Positions 43,012 to 55,020 of a stretch of DNA of 64,000 nt are shown here, piece after piece. The notes beneath the pieces are model-generated. The model was not told the origin of the DNA. It did no database searches and was given only the letters and a program-made list of their open reading frames with translations. The stretch is from Chlorophyllum brunneum (Eukaryota > Basidiomycota > Agaricomycetes > Agaricales > Agaricaceae). Within the stretch, counting starts at the first letter, position 1; each line of letters opens with the position of its first letter. The position numbers were made by a program, and so were the translations under genes. The DNA lies in the NCBI GenBank assembly GCA_963576785.1, contig OY756151.1:1054001-1118000 (forward strand), read 5' to 3'.

Positions 43012-43688
43012 CAGTTGGCCTCCCTCAGTCGAAGTCCTATCTCAAGGTCATCGACGTTCCCTTCTTCAGGATCGGCGAGACTCGCTGGTCCTCGTTCGAG
43101 ATCGAACAGATCATGAAGCGCACGGCATTTTCTGATCTCTTCACATTAACGGGACCCCCCCGTATTTCGAGGAACTCCGAGGCATCTGATACCGCCACAG
43201 TGTACTTCAATATTCACGACTCTCAAAAGGGTCAATGGGCGAACCTCCTTCTCAGGAAATTGCTCCATATCGGTGGATACGCCTGTCCTATTAGGCCGTC
43301 CACAGCCTCTCCAGGGGTGTCTCTGTGCAAGCGTTGCTTCCACTGGGGCCACCCCATTCAATTCTGCAAGGCGCAGGCCTTGAAATGCCCAACCTGTGGT
43401 GGTCCTCATTGCAAGGAACATCACCGAACTCTCTGTGGGCGCTGCAAGGGTAATTCCAGCATGCAGCCCCCCATCCCTCCCACACCGGCGGATGAGCCCT
43501 GTCCTCATACGCTGCATTGTCTCAACTGCCGGGGTCCCCACCATACGACCTCGAAGAAGTGCAAATTTTTTGATGCTCGGTTTGAACCCGAGAAAATCAA
43601 GAAGTTCTATCGCGAGGTGAGTAACAACCGTCTTTGGCGGCGATCTCCCCTCATTAACCCTCATACTCTACAGCTTGCCAATGAATAG
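43012..43688 (+). pseudogene. LINE-B ORF1 C-terminal part, open
   Basis: About 225 codons from VGLPQSKSYLKVIDVPFF to LQLANE with the three knuckles CKRCFHWGHPIQFC, CPTCGGPHCKEHH and CLNCRGPHHTTSKKC. There is no stop before TAG at 43686-43688, which overlaps the ORF2 ATG at 43681. The N-terminal two thirds are missing through 5' truncation, so it is a remnant although its frame is clean. Confidence 0.75.
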
Positions 43689-46600
43689 GCAACCTTTAGA
43701 ACTACGAAATATCCGTGTATATCAGCAGAATTGTAATAAAAATTATGATTTAGTCGATACTCTACTTGAGGATCTCAAAGATCACTTTGACATCCTCTTC
43801 TTTCAAGAACCTCCCTGGCAGTTCATCAGATCCGCCCCCTCCACAACTTCTGTTGGGGGGGACGACATTATTGGTGCCCCCAAGCACCCCGAGTGGCTGT
43901 GCATGGTTCAGGCCCCGGAGCCTAGCTCTGACCCACGGGTTATGACATTTGTCCATAACCGGTTGTCTTCTCTGAGACCGTCCTATTGGATGGATCTCAT
44001 CTATCACCGTGACATCATGGTTCTCTCCCTATTTTTGGGGGGTGAGACCCTGAATCTCATGAACGTCTACTCTGATTCGGAGCATATGGCAATTCGGTTC
44101 CTGGTGGACCAGGCTGCTACATTGCCCAAGCATGTCTATATGGGCGGCGACTTCAATTGCCATTCTGAGCTTTGGGACCCGAATTATGGCTCCCACTCAG
44201 GCACCTCGCAGTCTCTGATCTCCATCGGGACAGACATTGGTCTAGACCTCGCCCTTCCAGTCGAGCCTGGGCCTACTCACATTCCGCACAATGAGGATCT
44301 TCGACCGTCGGTCATTGATCTTGTATTTGTTCCATCAGACCTGTCTATTTCCCATAGACCCAGGTTGGATTACTCCCTTAGGGGTCCGTCAGACCACGTT
44401 CCACTTGTTCTGATGCTTCCAGTCATTCCCACAATAGTGGAGACTCACAGGAAAACCCTGCCGCATGATGGTGGCGAAGAGGTAGCGCTCTTCCTCACTG
44501 ATATTATTCGGGACCTCCGTGAAGTAGCTAGACTTCCAGAACCTACCACTACTGATGAGGTTGAAGCTGCGGTTCATGCCGTGGCAGAGGCCTTTTCCAC
44601 CACTTGGGAAGCCCATGCAGTAGACATCATGATCACTCGCCGCTCTAAACCCTGGTGGAACCAGGAATGCCGCGAAACTTTCGGGAGATATCGTGAGACT
44701 CGTTCCCACGATGACTACTCTAACTTTAGATGTGCTAAGAAGCACGCCAAGCGCAACTTCTTTGATGCTCGCATCGAGGAAATTGCTTCTACGAACAAGC
44801 GACCGTAGGACCTTATGGAATGGGTCCAAAAGCGGAAGCTTCCACCCTGCAAGGCTATCCAGTACAATGGAGAGCCATGTCACGCACTCCCGGATCTCTG
44901 GGATGCACTCCACAATACCTACAACTCGGCTTCTGGCCGAGCTGTGGATATTTCTGTTCTTGATCTGCTGCCCAGCCTTACGGCCCGGGAGTGGGTCCAC
45001 TTTTCAGCCTTAGAGCTAATGGACGCCCTTAGCGTATGCTCGGGTGTGTCCGCCCCGGGGCTGGACCATGTAATGTGGACCCACCTCAAGGAGATCACCA
45101 AGGACCCCAATGTCCTTTGGCTATTCATTGGGATAGCCAATGCCTGCATGAGTGTGGGTCATTGGCCATCCCATTTCAAGGAAAGCTTGTCGGTTATCAT
45201 ACCAAAACCGGGCAAGCCGTCCTACTCAACACCCAAGGCGTTCAGACCCATTGTGCTCCTGAACACCTTCGGTAAGCTCATCAAGAAGATGATCTCGAAC
45301 CGCCTCCAGTTTGACTCCGTCAAGCATGGAGTTTTTCATCCAAATCAGCTTGGTGGTATCCGTCAGAGGTCCACTGATGATGCTGGGATGCTCCTAACCC
45401 ACATTGTTTGCGCGGGGTGGGCCAAGGGCCTCAAGACTAGCATTGTCGCTTTTGACATTGCTCAGTTCTTTCCTTCGCTCAACCACTCTATGTTGTTGGC
45501 GATTTTACGGAAGCAAGGATTTGACCCCTGTGTGGGTAGATTCTTTGCCTCTTATTTGGTTGGCTGCTCTATGCAGTATGCATGGGGGGACCACAAGTCT
45601 GATCTCAGGCAGGCGGACGTTGGGGTCGGTCAGGGCTCTTCGCTCTCTCCTGTCCTCTCCGGCCTCTATCTTGCTCCCTTCATGAAGCTTTATGACAGGG
45701 AGGCAATCTCTCTTGGGAGCACCTTGCTCTCATACGTCGACAATGGCCTTGCCATCGCCCAAGCTAAAACTTGGGAACCTAATTTGGTGTGCCTTAAGTA
45801 GGCGTACCAGATTATTTATCGCCTGACTACTTCGTTTGGGCTTGCTGTCGAGCACGACAAGTCCGAAGTGTTTCATTTCTCCCGTAAACGGGGAGACGAC
45901 AACCCACCACTGGATTTGGGGTATGCTCCCCATACCGGCGATACTCCCCTTTGCCCTAAGACCCATTGGAGGTACTTAGGCTTCTTTTTCGATTGTGCTC
46001 TGACGTTTAAAGAACACGTTCGGCATTACGCTACTAAGTCCCTGTCCACAGTCAAGGCCATGGGCATGCTTGGTAACTCTTCGCGAGGTCTTCTTCCTGT
46101 TCAGAAGAGGACTCTTTACTGCTCATGTGTGGTACCCATTGCTACGTATGGGTTTTGACTCTGGTTTTATGAAGGTGCCCGCAACAAGGCCCTTCTGAAA
46201 CAACTTAACACTATGCAGCGTAAGGCTGCATTGTGGATCACTGGTGCATTTCGCACTAGCCCTACCGGAGGAGCTGAGGCCTTGGCTGGCCTCATCCCCA
46301 TCCATCTTCATCTCAAGAAGTTGGCTGCCCGTGCCGTCCACAGGGTTGCTACACTTTCTGAGAATCACCCTGTTCGTTCCGTTATGGGGCGTCAGTATAT
46401 AGGGGGCTGTGTTCCACACCCCAGATCGATTGCTCTCATGACCCCTGCTCAGGCGGATAAGGTCAAGGGGCCAGTCACGGAGGCAAACTCTCGCTTGCCG
46501 GACCTAACAGAGACGTTCGAGCCGTTTGCACTCGAGGCGTCACCAGGTTCTCGTCTCATGGACCGCTTCGCGGCCCAGGTGACTTATAAAACGTATGACG

Positions 46601-47553
46601 CCTCGCTTGGGGGAAACCCTGCGGGTCATCAAGTGGATTTGCTCAATGATACCCTTTGTGGGTATCATGAGAATATACAGGTGGTCTACGCAGTGACGGA
46701 CGCAAGTCTGCCACTGGTTGGGGACTTCCAGGCAGTTTCTGCTGCCCACGTTTATAGGGGGACACGGTTGCTTCGAGCAACGCGTCACCCAGCTGGCAAG
46801 GTTACAGCCCCAGATGCTGAACTTTTTGCCATTCGTATGGCCTTGGGGACTGCTGCGGCAGTCTCTGAGGCTGTACACATTGCGGTCTTTACGGACTCAA
46901 TTGGTTCCGCCAAGCGAGCTCTTGACCCGTCCGTGCACTCTGGCCAGGGACACTCCCTGGCTGTGTGTCGTCTCTTGGTGGAGTGGTTCAGGGATCGTCC
47001 CGACCACTCCCTCACTTTCTGGTCCGTTCCGTCATCAGCGAAATGGTCCATTCATCGGGATGTGCATGTATTTGCCACTGATCTACAGGTTGCCGCTGGG
47101 CGTCGTCCAGCGACATCTATTGATTCGCTACGTAAAACCAACGTTGCAACCATTCAGAAGGCCTGGAAAGTTGCTTTCCAGGACTCCTCTTATCGCGGTT
47201 CTAACTTCCTTGCTCTCAAGGACAGTAAGAACAAAGTTCTACAGCCAACGTACCTCCATGGGGGTTCTTGGCTTCCTTTTTTTCCCTCTCAGTCTATTGC
47301 GACGAGAGCGAACCGTGCCATCCTCGGGCACGCTCCAACTGGCGAGTACTGCTCCTGGTTCCATCCTCTAGAGCCTGTCGGCTGCAAGTGTGGGGCTCCT
47401 CTTGAGACCCGCACCCATATCTTGTGCTCTTGTCCATTGTACAAGAGGCGTCATGGCCTGCCAGTCTCTCTCGACCAGCTGGTTAATTTTCTTAAGTGCA
47501 ATCCTTTTGCATTCGCGTTTAAGGCCAACATACTGCTTGCGGGAGTTGGGTAA
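43681..47553 (+). pseudogene. LINE-B ORF2, full length with three nonsense codons
   Basis: Same length as the intact copy (1291 codons including the stop) and no frameshift. Endonuclease, RT and RNase H motifs are present: FFQEPPWQF, MGGDFNCHSELWD, GPSDHVPL, FDIAQFFPSL, VTDASLPL, DAELFAI, FTDSIG, and the C-terminal CKCGAPLETRTHILCSCPLY. The RT box reads YVDN (near 45739) instead of YVDD, as in the host copy. Stops are TAG at 44806 (Trp elsewhere), TAG at 45799 (CAG elsewhere) and TGA at 46156 (CGA elsewhere). All fit G:C to A:T changes. Confidence 0.88.
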
Positions 47554-47834
47554 CACAGCGCGACCCCTGCTAACTTCCCACGTCTTTGACGTGTGTAGAA
47601 GTTAATTGCGAATTGACGCATACTCTCCTTAGGGAGGGGAGGCAAGGGGTCGCTCTACGTATCTGGTCTAGGACTCGCGCGTCCGTGCGTGTTTCCGCGA
47701 CCGTTCACCCAGACCGCCTGTCGGTGGTCTAGTTCGGCCAGGGGAGAGCCTATCTTCGTATACCTTCACATTGTAGACTACATGTCACAGTAGATACAGG
47801 TGGACTGCGATCGAGCACCACCTTAAACATGACG

Positions 47835-47870
<36 letters not shown>

Positions 47871-49739
47871 AGATAAGAGGCAAAGAATTTACCCACACAG
47901 GGGTCGAATCCTTGCTTCCGTAAAATAGCCAACAACATACTGTGGTTGAGCGAAGGAAAGAACTGAGTGATGTCAAATGCGACAACACTAGTCTTGAGGC
48001 CCTTGGCCCACCCCATGTAAATGATGTGGGTTAGGAGCATCCCAGCATCATCAGTGGACCTCTGACGGATGCCACCGAGCTGATTTGGATGAAAAACTCC
48101 ATGTTTGACAGAGTCAAACTGGAGGCAATTCAAGATCATTTTCTCAATGAGTTTACCAAAGGTGTTCAGGAGCATAATGGGCCTGAACGCCTTGGGCGTT
48201 GAATAGGACAGCTTGCCCGGTTTCGGTATGATAACTGACAAGCTTTCCTTGAAATGGGATGGCCAATAACCCACACGCATGCAGGCATTCACTATCCCAA
48301 TGAATAGCCAAAGGACATCGGGGTCCTTGGTGATCTCCTTGAGGTGGGTCCACGTTACGTGGTCCGGCCCCAGGGCGGACACACCCGAGCATGCGCTAAG
48401 GGCGTCCATCAGCTCTAAGGCTGAAAAATGGACCCACTCCCTAGCCGGAAGGCTTGGCAGTGGATCAAGAACAGAAATATCCACAGCTCGGCCAGAAGCT
48501 GAGTTGTAGGTATTGTGGAGTGTGTCCCAGAGATCCGGGAGCGCATGACATGGCTCTCCATTGTACTGGATAGCCTTGCAGGGTAGAAGCTTCCGCTTTT
48601 GGACCCACTCCATAAGGTCCCACGGTCGCTTGTTCGTAGAAGCAATCTCCTCGATGCGAGCATCAAAGAAGTTGCATTTGGCGTGCTTCTTAGCATGCCT
48701 AAAATCAGAGTAGTCATTGTGAGAACGAGTCTCACGATATCTCCCGAAGGTTTCGCGGCATTTCTGGTTCCACCAGGGTTTAGAGCGGCGAGTGATCATG
48801 ATGTCCACTGCATGGGCTTCCCACGCCGTGGAGAAGGCCTCTGCCACAGCATGAACTGCAGCTTCAACCTCATCAGTGGTGGTAGGTTCCGGAAGTCTAG
48901 CTACTTCACGGAGGTCCCGGATAACATCAGTGAGGAAGAGCGCTACCTCTTCACCACCATCATGCGGCAGGGTTTTCCTGTGAGTCTCCACTATTGTGGG
49001 AATGACTGGAAGCGTCAGGACCAGTGGAACGTGGTCTGACGGACCCCTAAGGGAGTAATCCAACCTAGGCCTATGGGAAATAGATAGGTCCGATGGAACA
49101 AATGCGAGATCAATGACCAAAGGCTGAAGATCCTCATTGTATGGAATATGAGTAGGCCCAGGCTCGACCGGAAGGGCAAGGTCTAGACCGATGTCTGTCC
49201 CGATGGAGATCAGAGACTGCGAGGTGCCTGAGTGGGAGCCATAATTAGGGTCCCACAGCTCAGAATGGCAATTAAAATCACTGCCCATGTAGATATGCTT
49301 GGGCAAAGTAGCGGACCAGTCCGAAAGGAACCGAATCGCAGTGTGCTCTGAGTTGGAGTAGACATTCATGAGATTCAGGGTCTCGCCCCCTAAAAAGAGG
49401 GAGAGGACCATGATGTCATGGTGATTAATGAGATCCATCTGATAGGATAGTCTCAAAGAAGCCAACCGGTTATGGACAAATGTCATAACCCATGGGTCAG
49501 AGCCAGGCTCCGGGGCCCGAACCATGCACAGCCACTCAGGGTGCTTGGGGGCACCAGTAACATCGTCCCCCTCGACAGAAGTTGTGGAGGGGGCGGATCT
49601 GATGAACTGCCAGGGAGGTTCTTGAATAAAGAGAATATCAAAGAGATCTTTGAGATCCTCAAGTAGAGTGTCCAATAAATCATAATTCTTGTTAAGATTC
49701 TGTTGGTACAAATGAATACTATGTAGTTCTAAAGGTCGC

Positions 49740-51701
49740 CTATTCATTGGCAAGCTGTAGAGTATGAGGGTGGGTGAGGGGAGATCGCCGTCAAAGATGG
49801 TTATTACTCACCTCACGATAGAATTTCTTGATCTTCTCGGGTTCAAACCAAGCATCAAAAAATTTACACTTCTTCGAGGTCGTGTGGTGGGGACCTTGGC
49901 AGTTGAGACAATGCAGCATATGAGGACAAGGCTCATCTGCCGGTGTAGGAGGGATAGGAGGCTGCATGCTGGAGTTACCCTTGCAGCGCCCACAGAGAGT
50001 TCGGTGATGTTCCTCGCAATGAGGACCACCACAGGTTGGGCATTTCAAGGCCTGCGCCTTGCAGAATTGAATGGGGTGGCCCCAGTAGAAGCAACGCTTG
50101 CACAGAGACACCCCTGGAAAGGCTGCGGATGGCCTAATAGGACAGGTGTATCTACCGATATGGAGCGACTTCCTCAGGAGGAGGTTTGCCCGCTGACCCT
50201 TCTGAGAGTCATGAATGTTGAAGTACACCATGGTGGTATCAGACGCCTTGGAGTTCCTCGAAATCCAGGGGGGTCCCATTAAAGTGAAGAGATCAGAAGA
50301 CGCTGTACGCTTCATGATCTGTTCGATCTCAAAAGAGGACCAGTGAGTCTTGCCGATCCTGAAGTAGGGGACGTCGATGACCTTGAGATAGGACTTCGAC
50401 TGAGGAAGGCCAACTGTAAACACAGTTCCCTGAGGGACGGCCTTCGAGATCCACGTCCTGGCAACCTCCAGGTCGGCAGGAGTGGGGACGGCATTGGTAC
50501 GCAGAGCAAAACCCCCATACTCGGCAGAGGTAGACTCTACTCAAATATGAAGGCGTGAGTCCACGAAGCCACAGTTGACCATGGTCTCGAGGTGGAAAGA
50601 GGAGACTTCGGGGGTAGCCTCGAAGTCAACGATCAACTGGCGCCGTGAGGGGCCAGCGGTGGTCATCCTAGGCCTCTTTGTGGCTTTGGACTTGGGAGGA
50701 GAGGCTTGCTCACCCATGGTGAGAATCCTGTCCGGAGGAAGTGAAGGGAACATTTGTGCAAGTTGCACAACAGTCCCCGACGCCGTAGTCGCCTTCCCCT
50801 TCCCTTTCGGTCAGGGGACAGGCTCCTTAGCCACCGCAGAGAACGTTCTCTTGTTCCCTGGTTTGGCGGCTGGAGCAGAAGGAGCAGGAGGAGCCACCGG
50901 CTTGCGCTGGTAGGTCCCCTTGCCTGCAAGAGGAGATGGCCCAACCCCTACAGGGCGAGGACCGCTCAGAGCACCCTCTGGCCCAGGCATCAGAACGTCT
51001 GGGCCCTGGGGAGGAGGCCCAGCCGGGGGAGGCTGGGGGACAGCTCGAGCCCTTGGTACTGGAGGAGTACGAGGGGCAGGAGGAGGAGGAGCAGGAGCAG
51101 CGGGGGCCAGTCCCATAGATGCTGCCAGGATGGTACCAATGGTAGGCATCCCGAAGCCAAGCTTAACAGTGGACCATCCACTGTCGTCGATAGCCTTGCA
51201 CAATCGAATAATCAATCGCGCAAGGGGGTACACTGAATTACCCAGGAGGGTAGTCCAGTCGATATTCTCCACCATCTTGTTAAGGAAGGTGGAAATTAGG
51301 TCCAGCGAGTCCGAGGCCACTACGAGGTCCCCTGCAACACTTTTGACAGTGTTTAGAAGATGACAGGAGTACGGGGACAAGGAGCTGGAGGAGGAGGGCA
51401 CAAGACTAGGTGCGCTGGGGGTGGGGCCCCGAGGGGGAGTCATGGGATCTTCGTCGAACCCTCCTAACTCACCAAAATCCTCCACAGCAGGCCCAGGCGA
51501 TGGCAAGATTGCACGTGAAGGGTTGCGTGAACCTCTCCTACTGGTGGGAGTTCGAAGAATGTCGGGCGGTCCTCTAGTACAACTAGACTTGCGCTGACGA
51601 CAGATAGGTCCTGTTGAGAACCCGCGGATGGTGTCGAGGGTGTCGGGGGACTCAGGGACTTGGCACCTGGTCCCCCCGCCGAATGGGGGTTGCAATAACA
51701 T
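49740..51701 (-). pseudogene. LINE-B ORF1, full span, frameshifted
   Basis: ATG at 51701 (LLQPPFGGGTRCQVPESP) to TAG at 49740-49742. The first ~296 codons, the Pro/Ser/Ala-rich half, are open. Around 50690-50810 and 50530 the frame changes or stops, after which the C-terminal block from FTVGLPQSKSYLKVIDVPYF through the knuckles (CKRCFYWGHPIQFC, CPTCGGPHCEEHH, CLNCQGPHHTTSKKC) is open again. The overall length is close to the intact 655-codon ORF1. Confidence 0.8.
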
Positions 51702-51830
51702 GCGGAATGGCCGCAGGTGTATTCCTAGTAGGCTAGGACACCGAAACAAGCAAGTACAACGGTTAAGATGATGAGGACAATTTGTTTACACTTGTTTACT
51801 GGTGGAAGTACCAAATCAAGAAGCGATGCG
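51702..51830 (-). promoter_or_regulatory. LINE-B 5' UTR, complete
   Basis: 129 bases from the exact insertion boundary to the ORF1 ATG. It starts cgcatcgcttcttgatttg, nearly the start of repeat X and with the first 13 bases identical to LINE-A. This shared 5' end may be a transcription start or promoter element (inference). Confidence 0.55.
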
Positions 51831-52485
51831 CCTCTAGGAGGTACCCTGCCATGCTGGGTGCACTTGTCAAGTTCTTGAAAGCGAACCCTCAGGCATTTGC
51901 TTTCCCATCCATTCCTCAGGGAATTGGATAACTGGCTCAGGGTAGGTGGGTTATTGTCCAGCACTAGAGAACTCCGGTGAAAGTCTGGCAGAGACCTTTG
52001 GAGTTTTATGAATAGAGTTGTCCCCTTTGGTGACTAGGTATGGTGAAGATGCCGATAGCCACACAAATGGTGTGGCCTATTACTCTGGCAAGGGTGACCA
52101 TGGCCAGGGGGATGACTCCTAGTAAGAAGAACTCTGGGGTTAGTAGCAGGACCAGTAACTGGAGGTCTCTGGAGTTGGGCATTTATAGTGAACTAACACT
52201 TACTGACTAGGCACTGGTCTTCGGACTGGATTGCTGGTTGGGGGACCTCCCTACCTGCTTGCCTCCTCTGGCATCCACTCCCCTCACCCTTTGGGCTCAG
52301 GAGTAGGATACAGTTCCTTCTACCATTGGTCTTGGGCAATGGTACTTATACTTAGTAGGGCGTAGTTACCACTTTCTCCATAGATACCCACTAGTTTACT
52401 CGTTTGTATTCCGGCCATGGGCTGTGTTCAAGCACCGCATAATAAATTGGCCTTAGGCCATGATTCAAAAAAAAAACAAAAAAAA

Positions 52486-53497
52486 CATGTCCCCTTATAA
52501 ATGTGGGCAGCTGAAATCACCTGGTAGTCTCCAATCAGTGGCAGACTTGCATCCGTCACTGCATAGACAACCTATCTGTCCTCACAATACTCACAGTATT
52601 ATTGAGCAAATCCACTTGATGACCCACAGGGTTTCCACTGAGTGAGGTGTCATACATTTTGTAAGTCACCTAGGCCACATAGTAGTCTAGGAGACAAGAA
52701 CCTGGGGATGCTTCGAGTGCAAACAGCTCAAATGTCTCTGTTAAGTCTGAAACAAGAGTTTGCCTCTGTGACTGGCCCCTTGACCTTGACTGCCTGAGCG
52801 GGGGTCATGAGGGTAATCAACCTAGGGTGTGGAACACAGCCCACTGTATACTGATACCCCATAACGGAATGAACAGGGTGATCCTCAGAAAGTGTGGCTA
52901 CCCTGTGGATGGCATGGGTAGCCAGTTTCTTGAGATGGAGGTGGATGGAGATGAGGCCAGCTAAGGCTTTAGCTTCTCCAGTAGGGCTAGTGCGGAACAC
53001 ACCAGTAATCCACAATACAGCTTTATGCTACATAGTGTTAAGTTGCTTTGAAAGGGCTTTGTTATGGGCCCCTTCATAAAACCAGAGTCAAAACCCATAT
53101 GTAGTGATAGGTACTACACACGAGCGGTAAAAAGTCCTCTTCTGAGCAGGAAGAAGGCCTTGTGATAAGTTACCAAGCATGCCCATGGTCTTGACCATGG
53201 ACAGTGACTTAGTAGCATAATGTCAAATGTGCTCTTTATAAGTAAGAGCCTGATCAAAGAAAAAACCCAAGTACCTCCAATGGGTCTTAGGGCGTAAAGG
53301 AGTGTCACTGGTATGGGGGGCATATTCCAAATCCAGCAGTGGGTTGTCATCTCCCTGTTTATGGGAGAAATGAAATACTTCAGACTTGTCATGCTCAATG
53401 GCAAGTCCAAATGAGGTGGTCAGGCAATGAATAATCTGGTATGCCTGCTTGAGGCACACCAAATTAGGTTTCCAGGTTTTAGCCTGGGCAATGGCCT
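52486..53497 (-). pseudogene. Old LINE-B fragment (RT end to RNase H), CpG-poor
   Basis: Minus-strand LINE-B from AIAQAKTWKPNLVCLK after the RT catalytic box to the RNase H region. There are many stops, and CpG sites have almost vanished: the block ttcggacttgtcgtgctcg of the intact copy reads ttcagacttgtcatgctca here. At 53497 it joins LINE-A ORF2 sequence of the same strand in an open frame (NSAADW-type LINE-A followed by AIAQAKTW of LINE-B). Confidence 0.75.
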
Positions 53498-53836
53498 GCC
53501 AATCAGCAGCAGAGCTGTATGTTAAGTGGAGGGTATTCCAAAGGGAGTCCATACTGTGATAAGGCCATCTATTAAACTAGATAGCTTTACAGGGGGGTAA
53601 CTTGGAAGCCCTAACCCACTCCATTAGGTTCCAAGGTCACTTGTTAGTGGAAGTGATCTCTTCAATCTTGGAATTGAAGAATTGACATTTGGCTGCTGTA
53701 TGAGCGTGCCTGAAGTCTCCCCAGTTACCATGACTCCAAGAGTCTTGGTACCTAGAGAAAGAGGTGGTACATGCCTCATCCCACCAAGGACAAGTACAGT
53801 GAGTGATCTGGATCTCTTTTGAGTAGTAGGTCCATA

Positions 53837-55020
53837 TTGGCCTAATAGTCAAGTGGTTTGGATGTAAGCTTAATTCTTACCAGACTGCTTGGCTAAGAGG
53901 TTCTGGGTTTGAAATCTGTGGGAGGGATTTATTCTCAACTATGGGAAGTACTAGTGCACAAGGCATGGTTGCTTAGCAATATTCCTGGATGACACTGGAT
54001 TAGGTTGTGTGGTCCTGTTTGGAATTATTTGGTGCTATCACAGGCTAGTGTGGGAGTTGTCACACCTAGCCATATAGCAAGTCACATAGTGATGTCACAC
54101 TGTCATGGTGTGACCCAGCTGTGTGCATTACCCAAGTCCAATATTGGCCAAAGGTAATGGTGCCCTAATGCCAAGGCCTAACTTGGGAGAATTACCTAAG
54201 CCACTGCTGGAGATAGGGCATTATAAGAAGGGGAATGTTATGATAATAGTCCAACTCGGAGTATGCTGAAAAAAGCTACCAAGATAGAATACCCCTTCCA
54301 GTCCACTTTGGCATAGTTCTGGTAGTTAGTAGACATAACCCAATCTCCAGATTGAGGATGCTGACTAAGTTGGCTTAAAATAACCTCAGGACCAATCTGG
54401 TAGTGGTATCTGCAAGGTGTAGATCTCAGATAGTTAAGTATGGGGATCTGGGCTATAAGGTATACTGAACTGGCTGCTGAGGAATGGAAAGCAACTCTAG
54501 AGTAGTACCTGGGTAAAGTTGTGGGCCATAGCAGGTGATGTACTGGGACATGCTAAAAAAAGCTGCTGGTTATCAGAGAATGCTCACTTGGCTCAAGAGG
54601 ACTAAATCCTACACTAGTTGGCCTGATACAGGAAAAATAGCCAGGTTCCAGCTCAAGTTGATTCCACATCACCATTGGCTAAGACTGGTGGTAAAAGACC
54701 CCTCAAGGGGCTCTGTAGATAGAATCAACACCTACTGACCAGGCCTAGTCTTTGGACTAGGTTGCTGGTTGGAGGACCTTCCTGCCCACTCACCTTCTCT
54801 GGTATCCACTCCCCTTGCCCTTTGGACTCAGAAGTAGGATGCAATTCTGTCTACTGTTGGTTTCAGGAAATAGTACATTTGCTTGGTGGAGTATGTCCAC
54901 CACTTCTCTATAAATACCTGCTAGTTTATGCTCCTGTATTCTGGCCACAGGCTGTGTTTGAGCATTGTATAATAAATTGGCCTTAGACCATGATTCAAAA
55001 TAAAAAATAAAAAATAAAAA
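53837..55020 (+). mobile_element. Chimera 5: head 1 fused to the LINE-A 3' UTR (CpG-poor)
   Basis: Plus-strand composite element of 1184 bp: head 1 (53837-54722, 886 bp), then LINE-A 3' UTR from aatcaacacctactgacc to a tail of repeated taaaaaa (about 54997-55020). The junction point in the 3' UTR differs from that of chimera 1. The target duplication is agtagtaggtccata (53822-53836) versus agtagtgggttcaca (55021-55035), three mismatches. It is an old copy: CpGs of the young heads are mostly TG or CA here, for instance gtgcgcgaagcgtgg became gtgcacaaggcatgg. Confidence 0.85.

Larger units (their letters stand above)
43012..47867 (+). mobile_element. LINE-B, 5' truncated in ORF1, with 15-bp TSD
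   Basis: A 4.9 kb plus-strand insertion in the RT of the minus-strand LINE-B. It is flanked by the perfect duplication actagataagaggca at 42997-43011 and 47868-47882, with poly(A) at about 47839-47867. It begins in ORF1 at VGLPQSKSYLKV. It is very close in sequence to the copy at 25668-31584, from which it differs mainly by nonsense and silent changes. Confidence 0.9.
42774..49747 (-). pseudogene. LINE-B ORF2, split and lacking RNase H
   Basis: ATG at 49747 overlaps the ORF1 stop. The block from 49747 to about 47870 is open for over 620 codons and carries the endonuclease (FIQEPPWQF, MGSDFNCHSELWD, GPSDHVPL) and the first half of the RT up to DPCVGKFFASYLV. The RT resumes at 43011 with VGVGQGSLLSPVLSGLY and YVDN in place of YVDD (about 42816-42827), a change in a catalytic Asp. 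It ends after KTWEPNL where the deletion begins. Confidence 0.8.
42454..51830 (-). mobile_element. LINE-B with complete 5' end, RNase H deleted, hosting another LINE-B
   Basis: Minus-strand LINE-B whose 5' end cgcatcgcttcttgatttg lies exactly at the target duplication (51830/51831). Own blocks are 42454-43011 and 47868-51830. The 3' UTR joins RT sequence directly at about 42773/42774, removing RNase H and the C terminus. The second LINE-B (43012-47867) is inserted in the RT. The tail appears as poly(T) at about 42454-42480. Confidence 0.85.
41781..52485 (+). mobile_element. LINE-A 3' part hosting a 5'-complete LINE-B
   Basis: Own blocks are 41781-42453 and 51845-52485. The first encodes RNase H from RAVHMRHL with an internal deletion of about 250 bases near 41970. 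The second gives the ORF2 end (QAFAFPSIPQGIG), the 3' UTR and an A-rich tail at 52467-52485. The split is due to the LINE-B at 42454-51830, with duplicated target cctctagagggtac (42440-42453) versus cctctaggaggtac (51831-51844). Confidence 0.85.
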
